Below the pieces are notes generated by a model. It was not told where the DNA came from. It saw only the letters and a program-made list of their open reading frames with translations, and ran no database searches. Of a DNA stretch of 64,000 nt, positions 1-8,803 are shown piece after piece; positions within the stretch are counted from its first letter, which is position 1; the number at the start of each line of letters is the position of its first letter. Source of the stretch: Ensifer sp. MPMI2T (lineage in GTDB: Bacteria; Pseudomonadota; Alphaproteobacteria; Rhizobiales; Rhizobiaceae); the NCBI RefSeq assembly GCF_004827385.1, contig NZ_SRXN01000003.1, positions 186,001-250,000 on the forward strand. Reading direction: 5' to 3'. Both the position numbers and the translations under genes were made by a program.

Positions 1-264
1 GGCCGCGAGGATGCCTGCTACGTCGGCATGATCGGCTCGAAGACCAAGCGCGCCACGTTCAAGAGCTGGCTTTCGCGGGAAATAAAACGTCCGGAACTTT
101 TCGACAGGCTCGTCTGCCCGATCGGCGGGACAGCGGTCAAGGACAAGCGCCCGGCCGTCATCGCAGCACTTGCCGCCGCCGAAATCATCACGGCAGCCTT
201 GAACCATGATCGCCCGCAGGACGATCTCGCGTCGCGAAAACGGGGAAAACCGGTTAGGGCGTGA
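1..264 (+). CDS. xdhC: XdhC family protein, C-terminal part (5' end outside window)
   Basis: The frame is open from the first base and gives the last 87 residues. The stretch YVGMIGSKTKR is the Rossmann-type nucleotide-binding motif of the XdhC/CoxI family, and CPIGG followed by an AAEI helix is the usual ending. XdhC proteins insert or sulfurate the molybdenum cofactor of xanthine dehydrogenase in the cytoplasm. Xanthine dehydrogenase makes urate, the substrate of the PuuD encoded about 5 kb further on, so a purine theme is plausible; xdhA/xdhB would be expected just upstream, outside the window. The family match is clear; assignment to xanthine dehydrogenase rather than another molybdenum hydroxylase is context only. 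Confidence 0.85.
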   Translation, partial: GREDACYVGMIGSKTKRATFKSWLSREIKRPELFDRLVCPIGGTAVKDKRPAVIAALAAAEIITAALNHDRPQDDLASRKRGKPVRA

Positions 265-417
265 GGCAGGTCAACCGGGGCTCTGGCTCTTGACGGCGGA
301 TCGAGGCTTGACGACGCAATCCGCAAGGCGGTCCTGCATCGCCGATGCCCACCGGGCACTTCAAAGTCGGCAAACGGCCGGGAAGATAGTGCTCATCTCC
401 TGAGCGGTCTGCTCCAA

Positions 418-3048
418 TCAACCTGGAACGAGAAAGGCGACGGCAAAGTTGCGGAGGACGTCCGCGATCGGAAGGCGGCGATGCGGTTCGAAGACGTTCC
501 CGGTCGCCAGATTCTGCAGTCGCGTGAGGTCGCGGCCGTCGGGCCATACCAGACACGTGTCCTCCCACAATTCGGGCAGGACAGACAGTCTGTCGCCGTC
601 CGTATGGCCGAAGACCAGTCGCGGGACCACCGTGATCGAAAAGTCGTTCTCCGTATGCCGCATGAAGGCGGCGGCGTGGGGCAAGCCGGGACCTCGTAGC
701 TCCAAGGGAAGATAGCCTCCTCTCGTGAACAGGTCCGAGCCCCCGTTTCGGCGATAGTTCAGGCATCTTTCGATCAGCGATTGCTTGCAGTCTTCGAAAT
801 CGCTTGCGGTCGGCACGCGCGGAAGTGCGGCCGGTGAGGGTCTTGGCGAAAAGGGCCGGCGGTTGTCGGGGTCGACGAGGCTGAAGTCGAGACGCTCGCT
901 GCCTTGATAAATATCCGGGACCCCCGGTGCGGTGAGTTTCACCAGGGTTTGTGAGAGGCTGTTGATCAAGCCGGCCTGGATGAAGGGCTGTGCCGTTGTC
1001 TCGAAGCTTTCGAGAAATGTTCGGTTCTGCAAATCGAGGAGGTCAGAGAGAAACTCCGTCACTGCGGATTCGTAGCGCTCGTTCGGAGACTCCCAGCTCG
1101 TCCTCGATTTTGCTTCTCGGAGCGCCTTAACGGCAAAGCTGCAAAGGCGCTCGCGCAAACTGGAAAGATCGTCTTCGTCGAGAGAGGGCTCGATTGGCCA
1201 GATGCCAAGCAAGCTCTGGTAGAGGAACTGCTCCACGGAGGCCTCCGGAGCGTCGCCGCCTGGGAGGTGACGGATCCGCTCGGCATTCATCTCGTGCCAG
1301 CGTGCAACCGAGGCCGCCCAGACGTCCGGTGCCTCGCTGATGGTATAGAGACGGGCGCGCGCGTCCTCGCCGCGTTTTGTGTCATGCGTCGACGTTGCCG
1401 ATAGGCCGTTTGGCATATCGCGTGCGCGATCCTTCATCATCTCATGAAAGCAGTCGACGCCGCCCGGTCTCCAGAATGGAGGGGCCCCCACCTCATTCGC
1501 GGCGAGATAATCGGTCGTTCTGTAGAAGAGGGTGTCCTCGACTGCCTTGGCCATGACGGCGCCGCTCAACTGTTGAAAGCGCGTCCGGAACTCGGAATGC
1601 AATTCCCGGTCTGCAAAACCGCTCTTCGACTGCAGCGCGGCAATGACCAGGGCTATTTCGGCCTCGGCAGCGGGGGCAGCGGCCACTGCTTTCAATTCTA
1701 TTTCGTCGAGGATCTGTTTGTCGCGCTCGGTCGCGCCGCGGTCGCTGACATAGGTCCGGTAGACGGGCAGTGCTGCCATCAGCTGACGAATGGCCTCGGC
1801 GCTACGGTCGGTGTCCTGCGATGAACCGTCGTTTTTCCCGAGATGGACCGCAAGTCTGGCCAGCCGCGTGACCTCGGCGTTGAAGTTATGATTTAACACC
1901 TGCAGCTTGCATTCCAGGACTGCTTTCTCCACTGCCGACCGACGTGCCTCACTCGAAAGCCCGGAAGAAGGCTGCTCGTTGGTCAGGAGTTCCGCCAGGG
2001 CGGAGATGAACTCGTAGCCCGTGCCCCCCTCGACCGGCCACTCCTGCGGCAGCGCTTCATTCGCCTCCAATATTTTCTCGACGACCATGTAGGTGCTATT
2101 GCCGACGAGTTGCCGCAACCGATGAAGATAGGCTTCGGGATCGGCAAGGCCGTCGACGTGATCGACCCGTAATCCGTCGACTAAGCCGCGCTTGATCAAA
2201 TCCAGCGTCAATCGATGGGTGTCCGCGAAAACCGACGGGCTCTCGACGCGCATGCCAACGAGACCGGCTATCTCGAAAAACCGGCGATAGCTGAGCTGGT
2301 CTCGCGCGCTTTTCCAGCTTGTCAGCCGCCAGGGCTGCAACTGATGCAGCCGCAGCATATGCTGCGCGTCGGCGGAGAGCCGTTCGAGAAGTTCCTCCAG
2401 CTCGGCGGCAACCGGCGGCGTCTCCAAGACCGACGAGATTTCGGAATGAAGATCTGCGGTGCCCTCGGATTCCGCTGCACCGGCAATGGCCGCAACCCTT
2501 TCGAGAGCCGGGCCCGCGTCCTTGAGGATTTCCGGATAGGTAACGGGACTGAGCGGATACAGCGCGTCAAAATACTTGAGCGCCAGGCAATTGCGGTTGC
2601 GATCGAGTGCGAGCCGCACATTGCCGGCGGCGAGCTCTTCCTCAAAAGACTGTCCCAGGAAGGGCAGCGTAAGAGGCTGCCGCCAGTCGATGTCGAAATG
2701 ACCGGCAAAGGCGCTGGAACGGCCTGATTCAATGACGCTGTGCCACCATTTGTTCTCGAGGCTCGCAGCCATGTGGTTCGGCACGATGTCCAGAATTATG
2801 CCGAGCCCTTGCGCTTTCAGCTGGCGAACCAGCCGCAAAAATCCCTCTCGACCGCCCAAGGCGGGGTCGATCTCGTTGAAGTCGACAACATCGTAGCCGT
2901 GGGTCGAGCCATGTACGGCCGTGAATATCGGCGAGGCGTAAAGATGGGATATGCCGAGGCGGACGAGATGAGGGATCAACTCCACGGCTCTTGCGAAGTC
3001 CATCCCGTTTCTAAATTGCAGGCGGTAGGTTGCGTTTGGCAGCTGCAT
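418..3048 (-). CDS. treY: Malto-oligosyltrehalose synthase
   Basis: 876 residues, a GH13-family enzyme that converts the reducing end of a maltodextrin into a trehalosyl unit, which TreZ then releases as trehalose. Visible family features are the N-terminal ATYRLQF, the GYDVVDFNEIDP region, ILDIVPNHMA, the nucleophile segment LRVDHVDG (nucleophile Asp about residue 296), the acid/base region VVEKILEANE, and STHDTKRGEDAR. The length is normal for TreY. It is transcribed towards xdhC, and neither treZ nor glgX is in the window, so the partner must be elsewhere. Trehalose is a compatible solute, in keeping with the osmoprotectant and ectoine genes further along. No good Shine-Dalgarno precedes the ATG. 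Confidence 0.95.
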   Translation of the reverse strand: MQLPNATYRLQFRNGMDFARAVELIPHLVRLGISHLYASPIFTAVHGSTHGYDVVDFNEIDPALGGREGFLRLVRQLKAQGLGIILDIVPNHMAASLENKWWHSVIESGRSSAFAGHFDIDWRQPLTLPFLGQSFEEELAAGNVRLALDRNRNCLALKYFDALYPLSPVTYPEILKDAGPALERVAAIAGAAESEGTADLHSEISSVLETPPVAAELEELLERLSADAQHMLRLHQLQPWRLTSWKSARDQLSYRRFFEIAGLVGMRVESPSVFADTHRLTLDLIKRGLVDGLRVDHVDGLADPEAYLHRLRQLVGNSTYMVVEKILEANEALPQEWPVEGGTGYEFISALAELLTNEQPSSGLSSEARRSAVEKAVLECKLQVLNHNFNAEVTRLARLAVHLGKNDGSSQDTDRSAEAIRQLMAALPVYRTYVSDRGATERDKQILDEIELKAVAAAPAAEAEIALVIAALQSKSGFADRELHSEFRTRFQQLSGAVMAKAVEDTLFYRTTDYLAANEVGAPPFWRPGGVDCFHEMMKDRARDMPNGLSATSTHDTKRGEDARARLYTISEAPDVWAASVARWHEMNAERIRHLPGGDAPEASVEQFLYQSLLGIWPIEPSLDEDDLSSLRERLCSFAVKALREAKSRTSWESPNERYESAVTEFLSDLLDLQNRTFLESFETTAQPFIQAGLINSLSQTLVKLTAPGVPDIYQGSERLDFSLVDPDNRRPFSPRPSPAALPRVPTASDFEDCKQSLIERCLNYRRNGGSDLFTRGGYLPLELRGPGLPHAAAFMRHTENDFSITVVPRLVFGHTDGDRLSVLPELWEDTCLVWPDGRDLTRLQNLATGNVFEPHRRLPIADVLRNFAVAFLVPG

Positions 3049-3201
3049 TGCGGATTTGAGTCCTGTGCTGGCTCAACAAGATTCATCGCCCTTTGTTCCC
3101 AAGCGCTTCGATAATCCGCGCGCGGCCGGGGCTTAGGCCAGCACAGCGCAGCAGCAGACCGTGTGATGGTGGGTGCGAGGCCATGCGTCTACCGGATGAT
3201 T

Positions 3202-3298
3202 CCTTAAAATCGGAATCGACTTAAGGACAAAATCCAGCAGCAGTTCAAAGTGCTACAGCGACTTTGGCGCGTCCGATTGGACACGCGGCGCTGTATGG
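3202..3298 (-). repeat. Rhizobial intergenic palindromic repeat, family A, copy 1
   Basis: Read on the minus strand this segment aligns along its length with 43311-43418: an ACAGCGCCGCG...CGCGCC hairpin, then GTCGCTGTAGCACTTTGAA, then an AT-richer spacer and a CCTTAA-type palindrome around AATCGATTCCGA. It lies in the 570-bp gap between treY and the small exported gene. A short open frame on the minus strand here (3253-3447) is part of the repeat and not a gene. Confidence 0.8.
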
Positions 3299-3482
3299 TG
3301 CCGCGTCGCTCGAACCGATCGGCGCTGCTTGCAGATCAATCCCTCGCAGTGATGGGCGCATGCCGGGGATCTACAACTGTAGAAAGAATTAATCCGATAG
3401 GATGATTTGGCAAAAGCGATGAGTTTGTCAGGAAAATCCTTTCTCAAACTCTGGAATTTCCTGTACTTGGCCTGAAATTCTT

Positions 3483-3502
3483 ACGCTAACCTAACGTAGC
3501 GT
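3483..3502. promoter_or_regulatory. Inverted repeat upstream of small exported gene
   Basis: ACGCTA-N8-TAGCGT, with 7 of 8 pairs if each arm is extended outward by two bases (TTACGCTA / TAGCGTGA). It lies 115 bp upstream of the start at 3618 in an otherwise AT-richer stretch. It has the form of an operator, but no regulator is linked to it by sequence. Confidence 0.35.
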
Positions 3503-3555
3503 GACGGCATGTTCTGGTTGTATCGTCCGCAACCACGCCAAAAAATACATAAACT

Positions 3556-3590
3556 GGATCCTGAAAAGCTGATTTTACTTTTCCTGATCC
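3556..3590 (+). promoter_or_regulatory. Leader hairpin before small exported gene
   Basis: GGATCctGAAAAG pairs with CTTTTCctGATCC across a 9-nt loop: 5 bp, a symmetric CT/CT internal loop, then 6 bp. It ends 5 nt before the Shine-Dalgarno region AAGGAGAAAGGG of the gene starting at 3618, so it should form in the 5' untranslated leader. It could be protective, attenuating or a protein-binding element. Confidence 0.5.
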
Positions 3591-3617
3591 TGCCAACAAG
3601 GAGAAAGGGAGAACGTT

Positions 3618-3866
3618 ATGAATAAAAACAGCGAAGATACCGTAGACAAGCTGCGGCGTATTCTGACCATTTCCACAGCGGCAGCATTGCTGGCGACCGT
3701 CGCTTCTCCTTTCGCGGCAGGTATTGCCAAGGCGACCGAGGGTGAAGGCGATGGTGACGGTGGCGAAGGCGGCGGCAACGGAAAAACCAAGGGCAATAAC
3801 GGCTTCGGCAATGGCGGCGGCGACGGTGTGCCTGGCAACTCCGGCAAGACTGACGTCAATCGCTGA
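3618..3866 (+). CDS. Small exported Gly/Asn/Asp-rich protein, unknown function
   Basis: 82 residues. The N-terminus KLRRILTISTAAALLATVASPFAAG is a clear signal sequence with a likely cut near AKA. The mature part is only about 42 residues and is almost entirely Gly, Asn, Asp, Glu and Lys, ending in NGGGDGVPGNSGKTDVNR. A strong Shine-Dalgarno (AAGGAGAAAGGG), a structured leader and a terminator-like hairpin just after the stop all argue that it is a real single-gene unit. Small exported proteins with GNGGGDGVPGN-like tails occur in rhizobia, to my recollection, without a defined role. I recognise no domain. The low-complexity tail could be disordered or bind metal or wall polymers; this is speculation. 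Confidence 0.75.
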   Translation: MNKNSEDTVDKLRRILTISTAAALLATVASPFAAGIAKATEGEGDGDGGEGGGNGKTKGNNGFGNGGGDGVPGNSGKTDVNR

Positions 3867-3882
3867 CCAATAGAGAAATATG

Positions 3883-3919
3883 AGGGCGGTCGCTTGCAAG
3901 AGGGGCCGCCCTTCTTTGT
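3883..3919 (+). terminator. Terminator after small exported gene
   Basis: AGGGCGG (3883-3889) pairs with CCGCCCT (3906-3912), followed by the T-rich tract TCTTTGTT. It lies 17 nt after the stop codon of the small exported gene. Confidence 0.7.
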
Positions 3920-4019
3920 TCCAGCGCCGAAGCGGGGGAGCGCGAAGCCATCTATCCGCCGCGACTTAACCCAAAGGCTTTCACCCCAGTGAGCGCGGGT
4001 AAGGCGGCGTGTCGAAATG

Positions 4020-4934
4020 TCAGGCGAGCAATTGGCCGATCAGCCTCTGGCATCGTTCCGCCATGAAGTCGATGATCAGGCGCACCTTTGGGTCCTGGAA
4101 GCGCTTGTGCGGATAGATCGCCGCAAGCTGCGCGCTGAGCGGCGGCGTGTCCGGCAGGATCGGGACGAGCGAGCCTTCGTTGATGTACTGCTTCACCTCG
4201 AAAAGCGGCTTGTTGATGATGCCGCGGCCATCGAGCGCCCATTGCGTCAGCACGTCGCCGTCGTCGGAATCGTAGGGGCCGGTCACCTCGAACTTGCGCA
4301 CGCCGTCGGTCGTCTGCAGCGTCCAATAATATTCCTTCGAGCCGGGATAACGCAGCAGCAGGCAGTCGTGCCGGTTGGTGATGAGTTCATCGGGAGTAGC
4401 CGGTGTGCCGCGCCGCTCGAAATAGGCGGGCGCCCCGCATACCACCCGCTCGCAGTTCATGATGCCGCGCATGCGCAGGTTCGAATCCTCCAGGATGCCG
4501 AGCTTGAACGCGACGTCGACACCTTCGCTCAAGATGTCGACATTGTGGTCGGAGAGGCGCAGGCGCACCTCGATATCCGGATATTTGTCGTGGAACTCCG
4601 GAATGCCGGAGGCAATCAGCCGGCGGCCGATGCCGAGCGGCGCGGTGATGCGAAGCGCGCCCTTGGGATTGCGGGAAAGATCGGCGATGGCGCTTTCGGC
4701 CTCGTTCACGGCTTCGAGAATTTTGACGGCGCCGTCATAGAAGACGCGGCCGTGCTCCGTCGGCGTCAGCTTGCGGGTCGTACGGTTGAAGAGGCGGACG
4801 CCCATGTGCCGCTCCAGTTCCTTGATCCGGTTGCTGGCAACCGCAGGCGTCACACGCTGGTCGCGCCCTGCCGCCGACAGTGTTCCGAGTTCCACGACAC
4901 GCACGAAGACGCGTACATTATCGAGATAAGACAT
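4020..4934 (-). CDS. LysR-family transcriptional regulator
   Basis: 304 residues. The N-terminal winged helix-turn-helix (residues about 1-60) has VVELGTLSAAGRDQRVTPAVASNRIKELE and GVRLFNRTTRKLTPTEHG, followed by a LysR substrate-binding domain. It is divergent from puuD with 240 bp between the starts, so it probably controls puuD-guaD and itself; the effector may be a purine intermediate. GGAGG lies directly against the ATG, which is closer than usual, but the N-terminal sequence MSYLDNVRVF fits the family start. The neighbour relationship is the only evidence for its target. Confidence 0.9.
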   Translation of the reverse strand: MSYLDNVRVFVRVVELGTLSAAGRDQRVTPAVASNRIKELERHMGVRLFNRTTRKLTPTEHGRVFYDGAVKILEAVNEAESAIADLSRNPKGALRITAPLGIGRRLIASGIPEFHDKYPDIEVRLRLSDHNVDILSEGVDVAFKLGILEDSNLRMRGIMNCERVVCGAPAYFERRGTPATPDELITNRHDCLLLRYPGSKEYYWTLQTTDGVRKFEVTGPYDSDDGDVLTQWALDGRGIINKPLFEVKQYINEGSLVPILPDTPPLSAQLAAIYPHKRFQDPKVRLIIDFMAERCQRLIGQLLA

Positions 4935-4965
4935 CCTCCCGCCTATGCTCCTCCGATGCCGACCG

Positions 4966-5056
4966 GCGCGCTTCAGCGCGCAAAAGGCCGTTTTAACGCT
5001 TTGAATTTCTGCATAATTTTATTCCCAAATCGACTCCGATTTAACGGGCAATGCAG
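4966..5056 (+). repeat. Rhizobial intergenic palindromic repeat, family A, copy 2 (diverged)
   Basis: GCGCGCTTCAGCGCGC hairpin, then GCTTTGAATTTCTGCATAA, CCCAAATCGACTCCGATTTA and ATGCAGTAGC. It has the same order of blocks as 43311-43418 but is more diverged and has lost the GTCGCTGTAGCA block. It fills much of the gap between lysR and puuD, so promoter elements of these genes lie in or beside it. Confidence 0.65.
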
Positions 5057-5174
5057 TAGCGCATCCGCGCTTCTTCGATTTTATAGTTTTTTTTGAAAGA
5101 GTTGGTGGTCGCGCGGCGTTCTCCCCCGCCCAAGCAATGACACATAATGCCGCCCAGAAAAATGGGAGAGCTGC

Positions 5175-6413
5175 ATGTATGAATTTGCCATTGCCTGGGA
5201 CTGGCTGACATTTGCCGTGAGATGGCTGCACGTCATCACCGGCATCGCCTGGATCGGTTCGTCCTTTTACTTCGTCGCGCTCGACTTGGGCTTGAGGCAG
5301 CGGCAGGGCTTGCCGGCCGGTGCCTACGGCGAAGAATGGCAGGTCCATGGCGGTGGCTTCTATCACATCCAGAAGTATCTGGTGGCGCCGGAAAACATGC
5401 CCGAGCACCTGATCTGGTTCAAATGGGAGTCCTACGTCACCTGGCTCTCCGGCTTCGGCATGCTTGCTCTCGTCTATTATGCCGGTGCCGACCTCTATCT
5501 GATCGATCCGAATGTGCTCGACGTGTCGAAACCGACCGCGATCGCCATCTCGCTCGCCTCGCTTGCCTTCGGTTGGCTCGCCTATGATACCGTCTGTCGC
5601 TCGCCGCTCGGCAACGACAACACCCGGCTGATGGTGCTGCTCTATTTCGTGCTGGTCGCCGTCGCCTGGGGCTACACCCAGCTCTTCACCGGCCGTGCCG
5701 CCTATCTGCATCTCGGTGCCTTCACGGCGACGATCATGTCGGCGAACGTGTTCTTCATAATCATTCCGAACCAGAAGAAGGTCGTTGCCGATCTGATCGC
5801 GGGCCACACGCCCGATCCGGCGCTCGGCAAGCAGGCAAAGCAGCGCTCGACCCACAACAACTACCTGACGCTGCCGGTCCTGTTCCTGATGCTGTCGAAC
5901 CACTATCCGCTAGCCTTCGGCACTCAGTACAACTGGATGATCGCCTCGCTCGTCTTCCTGATGGGGGTCACGATCCGCCACTGGTTCAACACCCGGCACG
6001 CCCGCAAGGGCAGCCCCACCTGGACGTGGCTCGTCACCGTTGTGCTTTTCATCGTGATCATGTGGCTTTCGACCGTGCCCAAGGTTCTTTCCGAAGGTGG
6101 GGAAGCCCAAGCTTCAACCGCCGAGCAGGCCGTTGTCGCTTCGGCGGACTTCGAAAAGGTGCGCGACACCGTGCTCGGCCGCTGCTCCATGTGCCATGCC
6201 AAGGAACCCGGCTGGGAGGGGCTCATCGTGCCGCCGAAGGGTGTCGTCCTCGAAAACGACAGCGACATCGTCGCGCATGCCCGCGAAATCTATCTGCAGG
6301 CCGGGCGCTCGCATGCCATGCCACCTGCCAATGTCACTGGTGTAACCGAAGAAGAACGTCGCCTGCTGGTCTCCTGGTATGAAACGGCGGTAAAGGAAGG
6401 AAAGCTTCAATGA
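5175..6413 (+). CDS. puuD: Membrane urate hydroxylase/oxidase with C-terminal cytochrome c
   Basis: 412 residues. The first roughly 300 residues form the multi-spanning urate oxidase N-terminal (DUF989) domain, with conserved WLHVITGIAWIGSSFYFVALD, HGGGFYHIQKY and NHYPLAFG. A C-terminal cytochrome c domain carries the haem motif CSMCH (Cys337, Cys340, His341) and a likely axial Met in SHAMPPANVTG. The family oxidises urate to 5-hydroxyisourate and passes electrons to the respiratory chain instead of making peroxide. Its stop codon overlaps the guaD start (ATGA), so the two are translationally coupled. GGGAGAG precedes the start at a suitable distance. Confidence 0.92.
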   Translation: MYEFAIAWDWLTFAVRWLHVITGIAWIGSSFYFVALDLGLRQRQGLPAGAYGEEWQVHGGGFYHIQKYLVAPENMPEHLIWFKWESYVTWLSGFGMLALVYYAGADLYLIDPNVLDVSKPTAIAISLASLAFGWLAYDTVCRSPLGNDNTRLMVLLYFVLVAVAWGYTQLFTGRAAYLHLGAFTATIMSANVFFIIIPNQKKVVADLIAGHTPDPALGKQAKQRSTHNNYLTLPVLFLMLSNHYPLAFGTQYNWMIASLVFLMGVTIRHWFNTRHARKGSPTWTWLVTVVLFIVIMWLSTVPKVLSEGGEAQASTAEQAVVASADFEKVRDTVLGRCSMCHAKEPGWEGLIVPPKGVVLENDSDIVAHAREIYLQAGRSHAMPPANVTGVTEEERRLLVSWYETAVKEGKLQ

Positions 6414-7759
6414 GCGAGTTGCTAATCCGCGGCCGGGTGATGACCTTCGTCAAAGAGCCTGAGGGCATCGATGACACGGCCTCCTATCGCTTTTTCGAGG
6501 ACGGCGCCGTGCTTGTCCGGAACGGCAAGGTCGCCGGTGTGGGTGCGCATGCTGATGTCGCGAAACAGGCAGGCGAGGGCGTGAAGGTCGCTGATCATCG
6601 TCCCCATCTCGTCCTGCCCGGCCTCATCGACACACATCTGCACTTCCCGCAGACCCAGGCGATCGCCTCCTATGGCGCGCAGCTTCTGGAGTGGCTGAAC
6701 ACCTATATCTTCGTCGAAGAGCAGAAGTTCAAAGCGCCTGAGCACGCCGCCTTCATCGCTGGCCGTTTCATGGACGAATTGCTCGCCAACGGCACCACGA
6801 CGGCGGTCGCCTACTGCTCGGTGCATCCGGAAAGCGTCGACGCCTTCTTCAACGCGGCCGCGGCGCGCAACATGCTGATGATCGGCGGGAAGGTGATGAT
6901 GGACCGCAATGCACCGGAGGCACTCAGCGACACGCCCGAGAAGGGATATGACGAGACCAAGCGCCTGATCGACAAATGGCATGGCCGTGGGCGGGCGCAT
7001 TACGCGATCAGCCCGCGTTTCGCCATCACCTCGACGCCGGAGCAGATGGAGATGAGCCGGGCACTCGTGGCGGAACACCCGGACTGTTACGTCCAGACGC
7101 ATCTTTCGGAAAATAAGGATGAGATCGCCTTCGCGACTTCGCTTTATCCGGAGGCGAAGGACTACACGGATATCTACGCACGCTATGATCTTCTCGGTCG
7201 CAAGACGCTTCTCGGCCATTGCGTCTATTTGAGCGACTGCGAGATATCCGTGCTGGCCGAGACTGGAGCGGTCGGCGTGTTCTGCCCGACGTCCAATCTC
7301 TTCCTCGGCAGCGGCTTGTTCGACCGCGATCGTTTCGACAGGCTCGGCGCCCGCTACTCGGTCGCGACCGATATCGGAGCCGGAACGAGCTTCTCGATGC
7401 TGGAGACCATGGACGAGGCCTACAAGGTGCTGCACCTACAGGGCCAGCGGCTTTCGCCGCTCAACTCTTTCTACATGACGACGCTGGGTAACGCCCGCGC
7501 GCTCGAACTAGAACATTCCATCGGCTCGCTGCATGTCGGCGCCGACGCGGACATCGTCGTTCTCGACAGCCGCGCGAAACCCGCGATGGAGCTACGGATG
7601 CAAGTGGCGTCTTCGCTGACCGAAGAGCTTTTCATCCTGCAGACGATGGGTGACGATCGCTCGGTGGCCGAAGTCTATGTCGCCGGCAAGCCGATGAAGC
7701 ACCATGCGCGCAAGACGCCCGTGGCTGCGACTTCGGCGCGGGTATTTGAAACGGCCTGA
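6410..7759 (+). CDS. guaD: Guanine deaminase
   Basis: 449 residues, an amidohydrolase that converts guanine to xanthine and ammonia. Metal ligands are visible: PGLIDTHLHFPQTQ (His76, His78), THLSE, GHCVYLS and the Asp of ATDIGAGTSFSM. The PTSNLFLGSG motif is typical of guanine deaminases. It is coupled to puuD through an ATGA overlap. With xanthine dehydrogenase (inferred from xdhC) and PuuD it gives guanine to xanthine to urate to 5-hydroxyisourate. Confidence 0.95.
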   Translation: MSELLIRGRVMTFVKEPEGIDDTASYRFFEDGAVLVRNGKVAGVGAHADVAKQAGEGVKVADHRPHLVLPGLIDTHLHFPQTQAIASYGAQLLEWLNTYIFVEEQKFKAPEHAAFIAGRFMDELLANGTTTAVAYCSVHPESVDAFFNAAAARNMLMIGGKVMMDRNAPEALSDTPEKGYDETKRLIDKWHGRGRAHYAISPRFAITSTPEQMEMSRALVAEHPDCYVQTHLSENKDEIAFATSLYPEAKDYTDIYARYDLLGRKTLLGHCVYLSDCEISVLAETGAVGVFCPTSNLFLGSGLFDRDRFDRLGARYSVATDIGAGTSFSMLETMDEAYKVLHLQGQRLSPLNSFYMTTLGNARALELEHSIGSLHVGADADIVVLDSRAKPAMELRMQVASSLTEELFILQTMGDDRSVAEVYVAGKPMKHHARKTPVAATSARVFETA

Positions 7760-7782
7760 TCTCGATCATTCAAAACGACCGC

Positions 7783-7810
7783 GCCGGCCGAGACTTGTGT
7801 TCCGGCCGGC
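7783..7810. terminator. Possible bidirectional terminator between guaD and iclR-type gene
   Basis: GCCGGCCG (7783-7790) and CGGCCGGC (7803-7810) form a perfect 8-bp stem with a 12-nt loop between two convergent genes. It overlaps the last base of the regulator's stop codon. There is no T-run on either side, so activity as an intrinsic terminator is uncertain. Confidence 0.4.
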
Positions 7811-8631
7811 TACAGATCTTCCGGCCGCCGCCCACCCATCGCTCGGGTCAGGGCGTCGGCGGTTTCTCTGACCATCGGCCCGAGGGTGGCGAGCTTTTCG
7901 TCGGTTACCCGGACCGAGGGACCGGAGATCGATATGCCGGCGATCGTCTCCCCATATTCATTGAAAATCGGTGCCGCGACGCAGCGCATGCCGAGCGTGT
8001 GTTCCTCGTCGTCGATCGACCAGCCGCGCAGCCGTATTTCCTGAATGTCCCGGAGCAGGCCGGGCAGCGTATCGCGTGTGTTTTCCGTAAAGTGTGCGAG
8101 GGTTCGGCCTGACATCAACTGGCCGATTTCCTTGTCGGACCATGTCGACAGGATCGCCTTGCCGATGCCCGAAGCGTGGACCGGACCGCGCCGCCCGGGC
8201 CGGAAGAACGCCCGCATCGGCGCATGGCTTTCGACCTGTGAGATGAAGACGACATCGCCGCCTTCCTCAATCCCGATATTGGCTGTCTCGCCGCTGGCCT
8301 CCATCAACTGCTTCAGGAACGGGCGGCTGATCGTCCCGAGCTTGCGGAAGCGGAGAAATGCATTGCCGATTTCGAAGGCCTTGAGGCCGACGGTCCAGAC
8401 GCCCGTGTCGCTGTCGCTCATGACCATGCCGTGGGAGGCGAGCGAGGTGAGCAGCCGGTGCACGGTCGAGGGCGCCATGCCGGTGCGCTCGGAAAGCGAG
8501 GTCAGTGTCGAGTCGTCGTTTTCGGCAACGATCGCCAGGAGCGCTAGGCTGCGGTCCAGCACTTGCACGGACGACGGTGCGGCATTCTCGGCGGCCTTGC
8601 GACCGCGCTTTCCCTTGCCCGTCAGTTCCAT
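7810..8631 (-). CDS. IclR-family regulator of glyoxylate carboligase operon
   Basis: 273 residues: a winged helix-turn-helix at about residues 22-85 (LSERTGMAPSTVHRLLTSLASHGMV) and an IclR effector domain to about residue 265 (GPVHASGIGKAILS, RGWSIDDEEHTLGMRCVAAPI). It is divergent from gcl-hyi-glxR-ttuD, and the shared 172-bp gap holds an exact IclR-type palindrome. In E. coli the homologous pathway is controlled by AllR, which senses glyoxylate/allantoin, so this is probably a repressor with a similar signal. GGAG lies 8 nt before the ATG. Confidence 0.92.
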   Translation of the reverse strand: MELTGKGKRGRKAAENAAPSSVQVLDRSLALLAIVAENDDSTLTSLSERTGMAPSTVHRLLTSLASHGMVMSDSDTGVWTVGLKAFEIGNAFLRFRKLGTISRPFLKQLMEASGETANIGIEEGGDVVFISQVESHAPMRAFFRPGRRGPVHASGIGKAILSTWSDKEIGQLMSGRTLAHFTENTRDTLPGLLRDIQEIRLRGWSIDDEEHTLGMRCVAAPIFNEYGETIAGISISGPSVRVTDEKLATLGPMVRETADALTRAMGGRRPEDL

Positions 8632-8715
8632 GAACCATTCTCCAAATCAGTTATCTCGATCCATCTTCCTCTATCGCGATTGCCTTCGATTTTCTCCTTT
8701 TTCTTGAAAATCCTT

Positions 8716-8742
8716 ATTTCCGTATTATGGAAATCATTTCCA
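8716..8742. promoter_or_regulatory. Two overlapping IclR-type operator palindromes
   Basis: TGGAAATCATTTCCA (8728-8742) is a perfect palindrome about a central C and matches TGGAAATNATTTCCA, the binding consensus I recall for E. coli IclR. Overlapping it, ATTTCCGTATTATGGAAAT (8716-8734) pairs at 8 of 9 positions. The cluster lies 62 bp upstream of gcl and 84 bp from the divergent regulator start, so it can serve both genes. Confidence 0.75.
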
Positions 8743-8803
8743 TTTTTGAATTGATGAGATCGGAAAATGGATTATCGTCCTATGTCAAACAGGAGGAATT
8801 TCC

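Noticed and set aside
3253-3447. Possible 64-residue minus-strand gene
   Set aside because: It lies largely within a family A palindromic repeat and resembles nothing known.
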